A DNA stretch of 64,000 nucleotides. Origin: Distichodus sexfasciatus. Lineage: Eukaryota; Chordata; Actinopteri; Characiformes; Distichodontidae. Positions within the stretch are counted from its first letter, which is position 1; each line of letters begins with the position of its first letter. The stretch covers positions 197,501 to 261,500 of the forward strand of contig JAVGVS010000309.1 of NCBI GenBank assembly GCA_032718565.1, read 5' to 3'. The notes below the pieces were generated by a model that saw nothing but the letters and a program-made list of their open reading frames with translations, made no database searches and had not been told where the DNA came from. The translations under genes were made by a program, and so were the position numbers. Below are positions 1 through 11,809 of the stretch, piece after piece.

Positions 1-1454
1 TCACAAAGGGCCTCCAATGACGACCGCACGGATGCAGGGTAGAAAACTCAATTGGAGAGGAAAGTGGCAAAGGAAATGTGGAACAGATGGACGAGGCATC
101 TGAAAATGAGCAGGGAGGTGGTAGTGAGGGGGTAGGGGTGGCGGATTTGTAGCAAGGAAGACGATGCACCGAAATGCAGGACCACCAAGCAAGCGGAGCG
201 TCTTCCTCCGCCCTGGCGTCTTACACCATCCACTTTTCCTCTCTTTCCTACTTTGGCACTGCGAACAGCCGCAGTCATCATCTACAGGCGATTAGCATGA
301 CCTAAATGACAGAACCATGCTTCTGTTAATAGAATAATAGTTGGAGATGGTGATTTATGACTCTCATTTTGGGCATTGCTATATCCCCGCAACTCCCTAA
401 TACAAGAGGAAATATGTGTTTTGGGTAAGGCAGGCCTGCTGTAATACCTCATAGGCTGTTAAAGCATGGAAAAGAACATATTACTGTCATAAATCATTGG
501 ACCCTTCAGGTTTTAAGATCGAGGGTGGGACATTAAGACAGGAACGCGGCTGCAGATAGGGCGAAATAAAAGAAACAGTACGTTTGACTCATTTTGATAA
601 AGCCTGTTAGGTTTAGTTCTCCGCGTTGTACCACTGTTCGTAGCGTTTTTTCTCATTCTCACCTCTTTCCCTCGTTTCCTCTTTCGATCGCCCACGGTTT
701 TCTTTTGGCGTCCTCTGTTTTTGGGGTGCTCTCTTTTGGTTTTTCAGCAGTATTTAAGCTGCCGTTTTACACTCCAATACTTATCACCATTCTTGACTTT
801 GCCTTTTAACTTTCAAAGATTTAATTCCCAAAATTTGGAACCAATCTGGGCATAAACGAATTTAGTGCAGTTCGAATCCGGCCAGCAGAGATCACTGATC
901 TGTTTCCACCATTTTTGTCAGCCGACTCAACCTTTTCAGCCGCTTTCCCTGCTCCCCTCCTTCCTTGATTATATTTGATTCCATAAGAGATGTGTCTTAT
1001 TATTTTGAGCAGCCACATCAAGGCTCACAGTCTCTTTGGAAGGATCATTTTATAATGTAAAGATAAAAGCAGCGTTCCAATAACAGATTCTGTGAAAGCG
1101 CTGATTACCACATAGCTTCGGCCGTCCTTCGTAAATATTTGTCAGCCACCTTTAGAAACAGAGCAAGCTCTTGACTCTGACTTCTCCCCACATGAAAAAA
1201 GAAAGAGTTGGGGAGGATAGAGCGTTTGAATGTCGGTGGGGGCAGAATCAGTCCTAGCTGGAACGAAATGCTCAATAAAATATAATTATGATGCTCTGTC
1301 ATGGCCTCCGCCCTGAGGCCCCTTTTCTTTCTTTTTCTTTTTTGATTCTGGCTTACAAAACATAATGGCTCCGTTTATGGCAGACTAGTCTAAAATTGAG
1401 CTGTGACAATGTGTGTCTGCTGAAACCTGGGCTGTTGGTGTCTGCTGTTTACCT

Positions 1455-1479
1455 TGTGTGTGTGTGTGTGTGTGTGTGT
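1455..1479. repeat. (GT)n microsatellite
   Basis: Uninterrupted TG dinucleotide run of about 12 units. Confidence 0.9.
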
Positions 1480-3661
1480 AGTATGCAGGGTAGGCATGTC
1501 AGGGCGGCCCCGGGATTCATACTCCTCTGTTGTGGGCTTTTGAGACCATGAGGGCGGTGACGGTTGGTACGGCAGAGGCAGGCCAGTTCCCCACCTCTTG
1601 AAACTGAAATTACAGCTGCAGGTAGCTCCTCCCGGTTAGTCATGTTCGACTCTCAGTTCAACTCCCGTCTCAGCTAAATTACGTTAGGTGGCGCTTTCCC
1701 CACACTTGGTCCATAATTCCAAAACTGGTAATTTAGAGGTGAGTGTAAAGCCAGAGTGTAGATAGCAGATATATAGATATTGGTAGTGATATACGGGTTA
1801 AGAATATTTTTACTGTTCTTTTTGCATTTTTGCCTCTTTTCTAATTTTATTTCCCCCTAACTTAGAACAAATCACAGTGCCTGATGTCTAATAGTGAACC
1901 ATAGGTGTTCTATTTAGTTTCATAATTTTAAAATAAAGTAAATATAATATATATATTATATAGTATTATATATTAGTATATCTATCAAATGCAAACTTTT
2001 TCAAAATGTTTGTTTCATCATGTTGAAATATCGTGTTTTGTCATCTGTATAGTGTTGTGATGAATATGTTTCCTCTAAAAGAACATCATAGAGATCTACG
2101 TGAAAGTCTCGACAAGCATCTCGCACAGGTTTTTATCCTCCCCACTCCTACATAAGTTAAAGTGATGAGTTGTACATGGCCCCTCTCTCCATCAGATGAG
2201 CAGGCATGTCTCTTTCTGTGCTGAGTTGGCTATGTGGGCGTTTTTTTCTCGTTCCCCAAGAGAGGGTCTGGCTGAATCTGAGAAGGGGAGTGAAAAACGA
2301 TCAGGAGCCACATGCTAACCACGGGCCTGCTGTGAGCTAGCCCCTATTAGCCGAGAGTTGCCCACTGGACAGGCTTCTGCTATGGCCATTAATATGCCAG
2401 TGTTCATTATAGATTATAGTCATGGAAAGCTGGGAGGGTTGATGGGAGGGCGGGGTGGATGTTTGGCCTAGATGGAGTGGAATATGCTTTATGGATATTT
2501 TTTGGGAGAGTTCTGTGTGGTTGTTATTTATTTATTTCTTTTTGGAGAGCACATTTCCTAAAATGGAATGCCAAAGTAATTGGTAAATACCATGTGTAAA
2601 TTCTTCCCCGCTTTATTCAACGGCTGAGTGACAGCTACATTTGCAGAGATGGAATGATGCAGGGCACCAAATGGGTACATATGCAACTGTAAATAAGGTG
2701 AGAGAAAAAGAGAAAAATGTAGGACTTGCAATTTCCATATCACGTCAAACTACATGGAACTAGATAGAAAACTACATGGACACAAGTCTGATCTTTAAGC
2801 TACTTGTGGGTATCTTGGTGAATGCCCAAGTACCCAAGTTTCTACTCTATTTTTTGTCATTCTCTTGAACTTAAAACTCTAAACCCATACACCAGTTTCC
2901 AGTTTAATGTTAAAATAAAATGTAGTTTTGTTTGGCCTCTGTAGTGTTGAGTGTGGGAGCATAGCTGAAATGTTCTAGAGAAAGTTAGTTGAGAATTTAT
3001 TGGCCATGTAAAAATGATACTAAACAATTATTCATCAAGATTATTCTAGTACAGCGTCTACAAAACTGTGTGCTCTTTTTTTCATTGTTTTGTGCTCAGT
3101 GGTTTGAAAACTATTAGTGGGATTAACACTTTTGTGCATCCCTTTCCAACAATTCACTGTGCATATTTTGGGATTGATTTGTATTTTGCTGTAAGAAATA
3201 TAGTTAAGATTTACGGTGAAAAGGAGGGAAGAACATATTGATGTAGGGTTTGTAAAACAGAACACACAAGCAACTACACTGAAATCTGCTGCCGTCATCT
3301 ATCATCCTTCTAGACATTCCTGACTCATCTGTAATAAAATCCTGGCAGTATGTAGTGTGTAGTAGTCAATGGGCCTCATTCACCTATATCTTGTTAAGTT
3401 CTTTCTTACATTTTTCTTAAGCGTATAACCATATTTTCAGTTATTGAGCAAAATCAACATTCCTCTCTCAGCTTTGTTCTCTTTTGATCTCTTCTTACTT
3501 ACATGCCGGATACACTTCTACAAACATGTGTGTGTTTGAAGATCGGCCTTTAAAAATCCTTGTTCTTTCCGTTAACCAAAGCCACCCACTCACACCTGAT
3601 GACTATTCCGTGATTGAGAACACCAGGCTCGAATTTCACCTTCTAATGAACTGCCTAATTC

Positions 3662-3700
3662 TGGGGTTCCCAAACTTTTTGCTACTCTAGATAAATTTAA
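3662..3700. repeat. hAT-like terminal sequence
   Basis: TGGGGTTCCCAAACTTTTTGC resembles the CAGNGGTTCCCAAACTTTTT end of many vertebrate hAT elements. No partner end was found within about 1 kb, so only a fragment is proposed. Confidence 0.3.
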
Positions 3701-4089
3701 ATCTACCCCCCATAAATAAGATGAATGATTATGATAGTTTTATTTCATTTTGTTTAATTAGATTTCATTATACACTTCGTGAATTTTTGATGTTTTAAGT
3801 CAGAAGGAGTACTCATGATGAATTATGATAAAGTGTGTATAATTAAAGGGATAGTCTCAACTGATCAATATTTACCTGTCTTCCTTGTGGTAAACTCATT
3901 GTCTCGACATGTTCTTTATACAGATTCCTACCTGTTTTAATGCGGTCTCCATAATCTATTTTATTTTGTCATATCTTTCTTTATTTATGTACATTTGCAT
4001 CTTTCAAAACCTAAACTGCCATCAACACTACAGTAACAAGAGCAGAAATGTAAGTCATAAAGGCATCTAGAAAATAGCATAATTGTAAA

Positions 4090-4640
4090 TGTATAAGAAT
4101 GAGGTTAATACTGGAATCAGGAAGGTCTGGAAGTGTAAAGGGATGCAAAACAGGCAAGTATGGACCGGGCAGAGAGCAGGCAACACCGCCAGAGCTGGAT
4201 TCGGTTCCTCAGAGTGCATGGGGTAGATTAGAAAACCCACTGTCCGCTCAGCGGACACAATGGAGCTTTTCATCCCAGCGGCCCTGTCATGACGAAACCC
4301 ATGGTATCCTCGACAAAACTCATTAGCGGAAACCTTGTAGCGACAGTGGCGACCGAGAATTCGGCAGAGGGAGACATGGGCGGGAACAAAAGCCTGCGCA
4401 CTTTTCATTGCGCCTTTTGACAACATGTAATGAAGTGTGCTGGTTGCCCCTCATCGCATTTGAACCGAACCCATCACAGGGACTTTGTCTTATAAAGGCC
4501 CTCGTTTTTGGAGGGACAGTGTGGGACACATCACTTGGCACCTCCGCTCTTCCTCTTTTTGCCCTGCCTGGAGCAAAATCTGTTGCCAGCGATGATATTT
4601 GTCACTATCAAGAGACTTATTAGACCCTTCTTGGACATCG
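4090..4640. promoter_or_regulatory. candidate conserved non-coding block
   Basis: Balanced base composition without simple repeats, unlike the flanks. It has CTCATTAGCGG, GCGACAGTGGCGACC, TTTCATTGCGCC and ACATGTAATGAAG. It lies 7 kb beyond the 3' end of irx6. Open frames on both strands are short and show no family match. Call is by appearance only. Confidence 0.3.
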
Positions 4641-5929
4641 CTGGCGTGTCAGGGCTTCAGTTAGCGGGTTTTTAATGTTGGAAGTGGTGGAAGACACTGG
4701 CACAGCGTGGGGAGGAAGAGAGAATGAGACTTCTCATAACCTACTTTTCAGCGGTTGACCTCCTGCTGACCTTTGACATGGGATAATTGGTGATATTGTC
4801 CATTGTCAGGTTTGTCCTCTCTATTGGAGCCTGATTGAGGTTGCAGAGTGGTTGTCGACTCAATAAACTGCATTTCATAACATTGTTAGTTTCTATGACC
4901 TCAACTATGATCTTAACTGTAAACGTTATTTTTGCAGTAACACTTATTAGCAATCATTCAGAAATAAATGAACAACAAACTACAGATTTAAAAACCTGAT
5001 CTTTGCTCTCAGCATATAACAAAATTGAAACAACCTGATCTTGATAATATCGATATTAATACAGTATAATATAATGTATTAATATAATGTAATATTAATA
5101 TTATGTAATATAATGTAATGTGTCTTGCAGTCTATAAGGACTTAATTTTGTTCTCATGTCACCTTTATCGTTCACTATTGGTCCATAAATTAAATTTAAA
5201 TTTAATCTAGAGGCCTAATATTGATTACAATGAGTATTCTACACTATTCAGACTGATCAACCATAACATTATTAGCACATTAGCTACACAGCCCTACATT
5301 CAACAAACCGCGATTCACTGCATGTTCTGACATTGTTCAGTCACATTTTCAGCAATCTGAGCTACGGTAGCGCTTCTAAAAGATCGGGACAACATGACTA
5401 TTGCTCCCAATGAGACATAGTCACGGCCTTGGTTTTACTTCCTTAGACCATTTCTGGAATGTCTTAACCACAACAGAGTGGAAACATGCCACAAGAGCTG
5501 CGGTGTGTAACCCAGTCGCCTAGCCATCACAAATTGGCCCTTGTCAAATTTGCTCAAATCCTTGTACCTCCACATTTATATGCTTCCATCACATCAACTT
5601 GAAAGATAAAATGCTCACTTGCTAATATATCCACTTCACTGCCAGGTTCCACTCAGACAGGGTAATCAATGTTATTTACTCCACCTGTCATAATCTTATG
5701 GCTGATTATGACATCTTGATACAATGGTATTTTCCAGAGTTATTTTCCAAACCTAGCTTTTAGCAAGCCATTATCTAATCAAGTTTTACAAGAATTGTTC
5801 CATTAACTAGGTGAACCAATCTTAGTTCCAATCTGCAGTTCATACTAAATGGTTACAAGAAAACTCTGAAGAAACATTGACTTGATGAACCAGTACAGTA
5901 GATGTAATAATTTGACTAACATTTACATT
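4641..5929. other. non-coding, AT-rich
   Basis: Nothing recognised. A local run of TAATATAATGTAATATTAATATT at 5055-5110 is low-complexity. Confidence 0.6.
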
Positions 5930-6065
5930 ATATTTATGCTGAGCAGACACAGTTATCCACAGCAGCTTCCATTTCCTTATTACAGCCGTCCTGGAGCAAT
6001 CTTGCTCAGGAGCCTAATGGTGGTACTTCTGGCAGTAGAACAGCACAGAATTTGAAAATATGCAC
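5930..6065 (+). repeat. dispersed fish repeat fragment (TTATCC..GAGCAA type)
   Basis: ACATTTACATTATATTTATG, GCAGACACAGTTATCC, then CTGGAGCAATCTTGCTCAGG and GGTGGTACTTCTGGCAGTAG. This is the inverse of the tail found at 48525-48602 plus its inner part, and a widespread teleost repeat. Confidence 0.55.
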
Positions 6066-6271
6066 CCTTTGGGGATTAATGAGGCTTCCACCACCACCAC
6101 CTTTATTCAGGTTCAAGTTCTGTCCAGGACATTGCACTAACCTTTTAAAACCCACTACTTCTTGGGACAAGTAATTGGTTTTATTAGGTTAATTTAAACA
6201 TGTAGAAGGACAACTTTTGACAACTGGAAATTGAGTTGATAAAACCAGTTGATAGGGCTAGTTCTTCCTTA

Positions 6272-6488
6272 ATTAGGGAGTTGGCCTTCATGATCGGAAG
6301 GTAGCCAGTTCAAGTCCTGGGCCGGTAAAGGTGCCACTGAGGTACTTATAAGCAAGGTACCATCACAAGGTGCTGCCAAAAAACTGCCCACTGCTCCTTC
6401 ACGGATGGGTCAAATGCAGAGGTCACATTTCATTTGGCACACTGTGTGCTGTGCTGTGTTCACAATGACAAATAATCATTCACTCACT
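6272..6488 (+). repeat. tRNA-headed SINE-like repeat, copy 1
   Basis: Contains the family sequence AGTTGGCCTTCATGATCGGAAG, a B-box-like CCAGTTCAAGTCC, GGTAAAGGTGCCACTGAGG, the CACTGCTCCTTCACGGATGGGTCAAATGCAGAGG-type block and a tail with GTGCTGTGTTCACAATGACA. It matches five other copies in the window and is of a type abundant in otophysan and other teleost genomes. Confidence 0.75.
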
Positions 6489-7300
6489 CACTAACTTATT
6501 ATTGAGTTGACACTGATGCCTTCATGACTGAAGTTCATCCATAGTTACACTGCTTCATATTTAGTTAATGTTTTTAAATTCTGGGTTTTGTACATTCTTG
6601 GCTTTATGAGCTGAAAAAGAACACATGGCTGTGAATGAAAGTCAGCAGGTGGTTTGACTGCGCACTTGTGGATTTGGAGTGTGTGTTTGTGTGTGTTTAA
6701 TCTGGTCAGTGGAGAGAAGGGCAGTGCTACCTCCACCCTGTGTGTTGACACACTCACAAAGCACCCATCCCCCTAAAGCCGCCCCATCAGTTCGCATCAT
6801 TTTTCTTATCATGCAAAAGGCCGACCCTCCTCCCAGTTCCTCACTTCTCCTGTTTCCTTTTTGACTTTATTATATGCAGATTATCAGAAATCTGTTTCGG
6901 ATTAGGCTATAGACTAATGTTGCTACAACGCCCCTGTGCAAATGAAAATGGAAGAAAAGCCATGAATGTGAACAGAAGCACATGTGTATGAAATTGATTT
7001 GCTTGTGGCTTAAAAATTGAGAACAACAGCAAAACAATTTTTTATCCGGTGTTATAATAACCTGATCATACTGTGTAGTCTAACATGTTGACACATTATT
7101 ATGAGCAGTTTGCTTATCATCTGGTGGGTGATGAGTCTTTCTGTATCGATTCTGTGTCGGTTTCACTGATGGCTGTGATTTCAGAAACAAGCATTACTTT
7201 AATTTCATTAACAAAATGATTATCAAATGCTCCATGCATAATGTATAGCCCGTATCTCCCAGAGCATCGATCCATTAGGGTAATAGTCCATGCAAACACT
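6489..7300. other. non-coding
   Basis: No exon or repeat recognised apart from a short GTGTGTTTGTGTG run near 6680. Confidence 0.55.
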
Positions 7301-7765
7301 CACATACACATACACAGACAGTCATGTCTTTTTAATTTTTTAAAAATAAAACGTTGGATTTTTCTATAAACATGTTTATATTTTTTATACGGGCCTGATA
7401 CATAAAGGTGAGTGTGTTAGAGTCTTTTAGAGTGTTTTCTGTCTCTTATGGACGCAGTTAGGTCGTCACAGGTCCTTATGTCTTGCTGGGTTCTTTCATT
7501 GATATCCTTAATGTAACATACACACTTTGCTTTTAATAAAACCTGGGACTTTTCAATAAAAGCAGAATATTTTAAAATACAAAAATGTTTTCACAAGGCC
7601 ACAAAACACGATAAATCCCGTGTTTTTCCTAACATAGGGAACAATAAGGTCCTCACATAAATACCTAAAACTTGCCCACGCACAGAGAGAAGATCACACT
7701 GCATTATTATATAATTGTGAGACATCAACAGTTGACATGAAACATTCTTCTTAGCACAGGGAAGC
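7300..7765. repeat. degenerate members of the same CA-flanked repeat family
   Basis: Contains ATTTTTTAAAAATAAAACG, GACGCAGTTAGGTCGTCACAGG and AATAAGGTCCTCACATAAATACC, all loose matches to the family at 35305. Heavily diverged. Confidence 0.35.
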
Positions 7766-7778
7766 CCATACATTGTTT

Positions 7779-7781
<3 letters not shown>

Positions 7782-7823
<42 letters not shown>
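7782..7823. repeat. (CT)n microsatellite
   Basis: About 21 CT units without interruption, just before a unique-looking block. Confidence 0.9.
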
Positions 7824-7825
<2 letters not shown>

Positions 7826-7829
7826 ATTT

Positions 7830-8570
7830 AATGTCATGTAAACCTGATGTAAGACAGACTCTTAATTGACTATTAGCTGTTGTCTGAGCCCTGGATGCTC
7901 AGTGGCACCAATCCACACCATTATTGCTGCTCCCCACAGGTATAGTTGCTGCTGCACTAATCCCACCGCGCATGCATCATTACCTTCAATAATGTTTGAC
8001 AGCTTTTCTTTACATCACCCTGTTTTAATTAACTTTCCTTTAAATATTTAATACAATCCAAACACGGCCTGTTTACCAAGCCTGCCACCCGCGTTCTGTG
8101 GCACTTCCATTTTGCAGAGTCTTTTAAAAAGACTAAGCCGCGTCCATTCCAAAACTGATCATATTGATTTGCTAATAAATTATGTATTTTAGTCGTAGTA
8201 GCTGCACTTTGCTTACTAGATAAGTTTGTGTTGTGATAATTCTTATTTAACTCCTTCCAATTTGAATTAGACGTTAAAAGAAATGCGCAAATCTGAGAGT
8301 TGTGTTTTTATTGTTCAATATTAACATAAGGATCTTAAATTCTTTTCCCCGTCTTATTATCGAACATGTTCAGGTCCGATTTTCTTTTAATCAAACCAGC
8401 ATTCAGAGGACGATTCGGGGGAGCTTATATTTAGGGAGATTTGCTGAAACATATCTCGCCTGTTGGACAGATTGCTTAGAAGCGCAGATCCTGGAGGATA
8501 ATCTTAAATCACGCTCCGCTGACCTTTAATAAAAGCTGCCAAGCAAAGACGCACAGCACGGCACCTTTCG
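7830..8570. promoter_or_regulatory. candidate conserved non-coding block
   Basis: Unique-looking sequence with many homeobox-type words (TTAATTGAC, CTAATCCC, TTTTAATTAAC, TTTAATCAAACC, GATAATCTTAAATC). A hairpin AGTCTTTTAAAAAGACT sits near 8118. No coding frame. Placement 3-4 kb past irx6 would suit a gene-proximal enhancer. Confidence 0.35.
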
Positions 8571-9980
8571 ATTTGTTTTGTGCTCACTTGATGAATTATT
8601 TACTGATAAATTGTAATTCAAAGTCCGAACAAAGTTCCTTGTATTAGTCTTGACTCAACCTTATTTATAAGCAGAAATAAACTTCCATAAATTTTGCAAA
8701 GACATATTTTGTCCTATTTTAAATTAACTTTGGTACAGAAAAAAACGTTAGAGTATTATTATAGATTAGAAAAATATCTGCACTGCATATCTGTATCAGT
8801 TTTCTTTCTTTCTTTTTTTTTTAATCTATAAAGAACTAAATATGAGCTAAATCGACTAACTAAATTTCCAAGTTTCACACAACTCCCATTTGTATAAATG
8901 ACTAATTTTCTAAACAGCAGATTTATCAAGTAGATTCGGTTATTTTTGTCCCGTCCTCATAACACCGCGTTATGATTTTCTGCTGAAGTCCTGCAAGTAC
9001 ACAACCGTGTTATTACCGCTCAAATTGACCATGGCGCTTTTGGATAGATCTAATGCGAACCTAATACTCTTATTACATGCCTTAATCCTCTCCAATCCGA
9101 CCTGAAATAATGTTTATCTTTTGGGGACTTCGTTTACAAGCTTCTGGATTGTAGGTCAGGCGCTGGAGCCCGAGGCGTCTTTTTTTTTTTTTTTAAGTTT
9201 AGCTATATGACCTTTTTACGGCGCATGCAAAACTGATCAAATAGAGGTTGTGTGCAAGTTTGCTCCGATGATAAACCCAGTTTAAGAACACATACATATA
9301 TATACGCAGGCTTGCTATCATTGTCAGGAACTAACTCATAATTAAAATATGTATTATACTTTTTTTTGTTATTGGGAAAGAAACTCGCACAAAAAGACCT
9401 GACAAAGCCAGATAAATCAAATTTCAAGTGTTCTTATTTCTTAAGGATCGGTGGTGTCCTCACGAATAGCCAAAACGTTGTTTAAAACCTTTTTTACTTA
9501 AGAGAGAGGGCTCTCGTAGAAATAAACTCAAACATTTCCCTCCTTGTGAAAACCGCTTTACCTAAAAATGAATAGGCCCTAGAGATTTTTCTTGTAGGGG
9601 TTAATCGAGGTGTGAAAAAATATTTAAAAATCTGCCTTTCTTGCGCTCACAGCCATGCTTTGCTATCGCTATGAGGCACATCAGTTTACTCCCACAAATC
9701 ATATTTAGTCTACGCCTAATCTTAAACTGAAACCATTACACTTTTAAGATATATGAAAATGTCCACGAATTTCTGACAAAGTTTTACCATCTCTTTGGGG
9801 ATAATTAGGTCTTCCCAAGTACTCAAAGTCCACACACATAAGCACACCCACCGATCCACCCCCACCCCCCACACACACACACACACCGTGGGCACAATGC
9901 TGCATTCATAAACGCATTCTAATTTCGCGGAGAAGCTGAAAAGCAACAAAGTGTTTGATGCCACTCCCGATTAAATAACG
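8571..9980. other. non-coding, mostly AT-rich
   Basis: 8940-9170 is less AT-rich, with AACACCGCGTTATG and CAATCCGACCTGAAATAATG, and may belong to the same conserved cluster. A (CA)n run is at 9868-9888. A fragment near 9445-9500 resembles the GTCCTCAC repeat family. Confidence 0.5.
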
Positions 9981-10215
9981 ACAATGAGAGAATGATGTCG
10001 CCCTTTATTCCCCTTTATTCCGCGTCTTGTCGAGTTCATGCGCGTCCTCGCCTGAATTATGACCCTCCAGCAGCGTCCCGGCGGTTACGCGCCGAGTCTC
10101 AAAGACCAACTTTGATCAGGTGCGGAGCTGCAAACGCTTTAACTGGCCGATTAGAGGGGAAGCAGAGAAATCACCACACAGAAACCACAGGCTTGGAAAA
10201 AAATGCATTCTTATA
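9981..10215. promoter_or_regulatory. small CpG-rich block
   Basis: CpG-dense for this window (GCGTCCTCGCC, CAGCGTCCCGGCGG, TTACGCGCCGAG), 1.5 kb past the irx6 3' end. The 74-codon plus-strand frame has no match I know. It may be a CpG island of an unannotated transcript or an enhancer. Confidence 0.35.
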
Positions 10216-10964
10216 AAATAGTTTATAAATGTCAAACACAGAACACACTCAATAGAACATTCACAAGGTACATTGATTTTTTTCTTCTATTTTCACTTTC
10301 AGGCTGCAATTTTCAGCTTCTCAAGTAATCAAGCAAATAACAATAATCATAATAATAAAGACAATAAGCTTCACAGTTGTGCTTCAAAAGTAAAAGAAAG
10401 AAAGAAAAAACCCCGGTAAAACACCGGTAACACGGGTAAACATTTAGCACGTGACCACGGGAAATAAATTACACAACCAAACATTGATAAGACGCATGAT
10501 AGAAAATAAATAACGCATGACGAAAACAACTAATAATAAATAGATCAATAAATAAAGACCACTACAACTACGATTGCCGTTGCAGACGTTAAAATCACGG
10601 ACGGATTTTTGTCATATTAGCTGCATTTTTTTAAAACTTTTTTAAACATTGCATAAAGTCTTTAACACCATCAAAATCATATTGTGCAAAATGATGGCTA
10701 CCTCCGAATTCACAGTTGCGTCAAAGCGCTTCTCAGCGCGCAAGTCCCGAGGTCGAGCTGCCGTGGGCGATGGAGTTTCTTTCCCAGGTCCGTAGTGCAT
10801 AAAGAAATTCCGAAAATCGTCCCAATACTTAAGAGCAGCCTTTGTGACAACCTAAAAGTAATTTCAAACAATAACTGCATGAGCGTTTGGAAATATATAC
10901 TGTACTTGGTCTATAATCATACAGGTCCTCATATCTTTATGAGTTCTTCAGCGACTGGATACAA
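10216..10964. other. non-coding, AT-rich
   Basis: AATAATAATAAAG and CACCGGTAACACGGG stretches only. A GC-richer island at 10690-10800 has no coding match. Confidence 0.55.
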
Positions 10965-11460
10965 ATGACACAACAGCTACACCTAACCCTAACCTTAACC
11001 TAAGTAACCTTAGTTGTTCAAAAATAAAATTTGGAAATTTCGTATGAAAGCATTTTTCTTTAAGCCAAAATGTCTTTACTTAGCCAAGAAAAAAGACAAA
11101 TATCAGATTTTTCTATTTTCTAGGGATCAATCAGGTCCTCAAGAATTGCCAAAACCTGTATAAAACTTGTTTTTTCTTGTTTCATTGCCAATTTTCTGTC
11201 TTTTGGGTGACAATTAAAGCCTCACAAACCTGCCCGCAAAGAAAGTCACGTTATATTTCTGATAAACTTCCACTGCCGGCCCTTCATGCAATGACCATTA
11301 AATAATATTACAAATACACCAAACCCTAATCTTAGTAACCAAAAGCAAATCTTCTAAATCTTTTAGTTGTTCAAAAATGAATGCCAGATTTTTTCTTAGA
11401 AAAACTTTTTATATACAAAACTTTTTATATAGATTTTTATATACAAAAATCTAATCATTT
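10965..11460 (+). repeat. two adjoining copies of a CCTAACCC-bearing dispersed repeat
   Basis: Both copies carry ACACC(T/A)AACCCTAA, AGTAACC and TTAGTTGTTCAAAAAT, with a TCAGGTCCTCAAGAATTGCC or TAAAGCCTCACAAACC block between. Same family as 35310-35610. The first copy has three telomere-like words in a row but it is internal and diverged. Confidence 0.55.
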
Positions 11461-11588
11461 AAATCTGTGTTGAGCAGGTTTGTAATCTTTTAGTGTTCTT
11501 TTTTATAGTGTATAGTTCAGGTTAGCATCAGTCAGAGCTGTTAAATGCTTTGTGTGCTAGGTAATCCAAGATGATTTGATTTGGAGTT

Positions 11589-11594
11589 TTTATT
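11589..11594 (-). terminator. possible polyadenylation signal of irx6
   Basis: AATAAA on the minus strand about 118 bp after the irx6 stop. It would be the first canonical signal if exon 6 is terminal. If the donor after the stop is used, the true signal lies further to the left; AATAAA-like strings are common in this AT-rich flank. Confidence 0.3.
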
Positions 11595-11711
11595 TCACTG
11601 GAAATGTGAATGTGCAATTCCCAGTGTTTCTATTATGAAAAACTCAAAAATGGCATATAGTAACATATGAGTGTATGTGTGTAGGAAAAGTTGTGTGTAT
11701 TCTTACCTGCT

Positions 11712-11809
11712 TCACCTCTTCATCACAGGTCTGAAAGCGGTTGTCTTAGCATCCTGAAGAGTCACACATGTGTCACTAAGCTCAGAGGTCTCAGACTTAT
11801 TGCAGAATC
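11712..11809 (-). CDS. irx6: irx6 coding exon 6 (C-terminal 31 residues)
   Basis: After a good acceptor (pyrimidine-rich, TTCAG) the phase matches exon 5 exactly. The frame runs FCNKSETSELSDTCVTLQD and on to AFRPVMKR before a TGA at 11714-11712. Exact phase and frame, a consensus acceptor and a total of 501 codons support it. I do not recall a family reference for this tail, so it is inferred from splice signals. A strong donor (CAG|GTAAGA, 11707/11706) lies five bases after the stop, so the exon may continue into a 3'UTR intron. Confidence 0.7.

Larger units (their letters stand above)
1..4080. other. non-coding 3' flank
   Basis: No exon-like frame. Mostly AT-rich single-copy-looking DNA. 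A block at about 2290-2440 is less AT-rich and has GGCCATTAATATGCC and TTCATTATAGATTATAG, homeodomain-type words. 3345-3430 resembles a decayed CTTAAG-type MITE. Confidence 0.6.

Noticed and set aside
10980..11010. Telomere-like CCTAACCCTAACCTTAACC
   Set aside because: Only a few diverged units, part of a dispersed repeat that recurs at 11325 and 35397; not a chromosome end.
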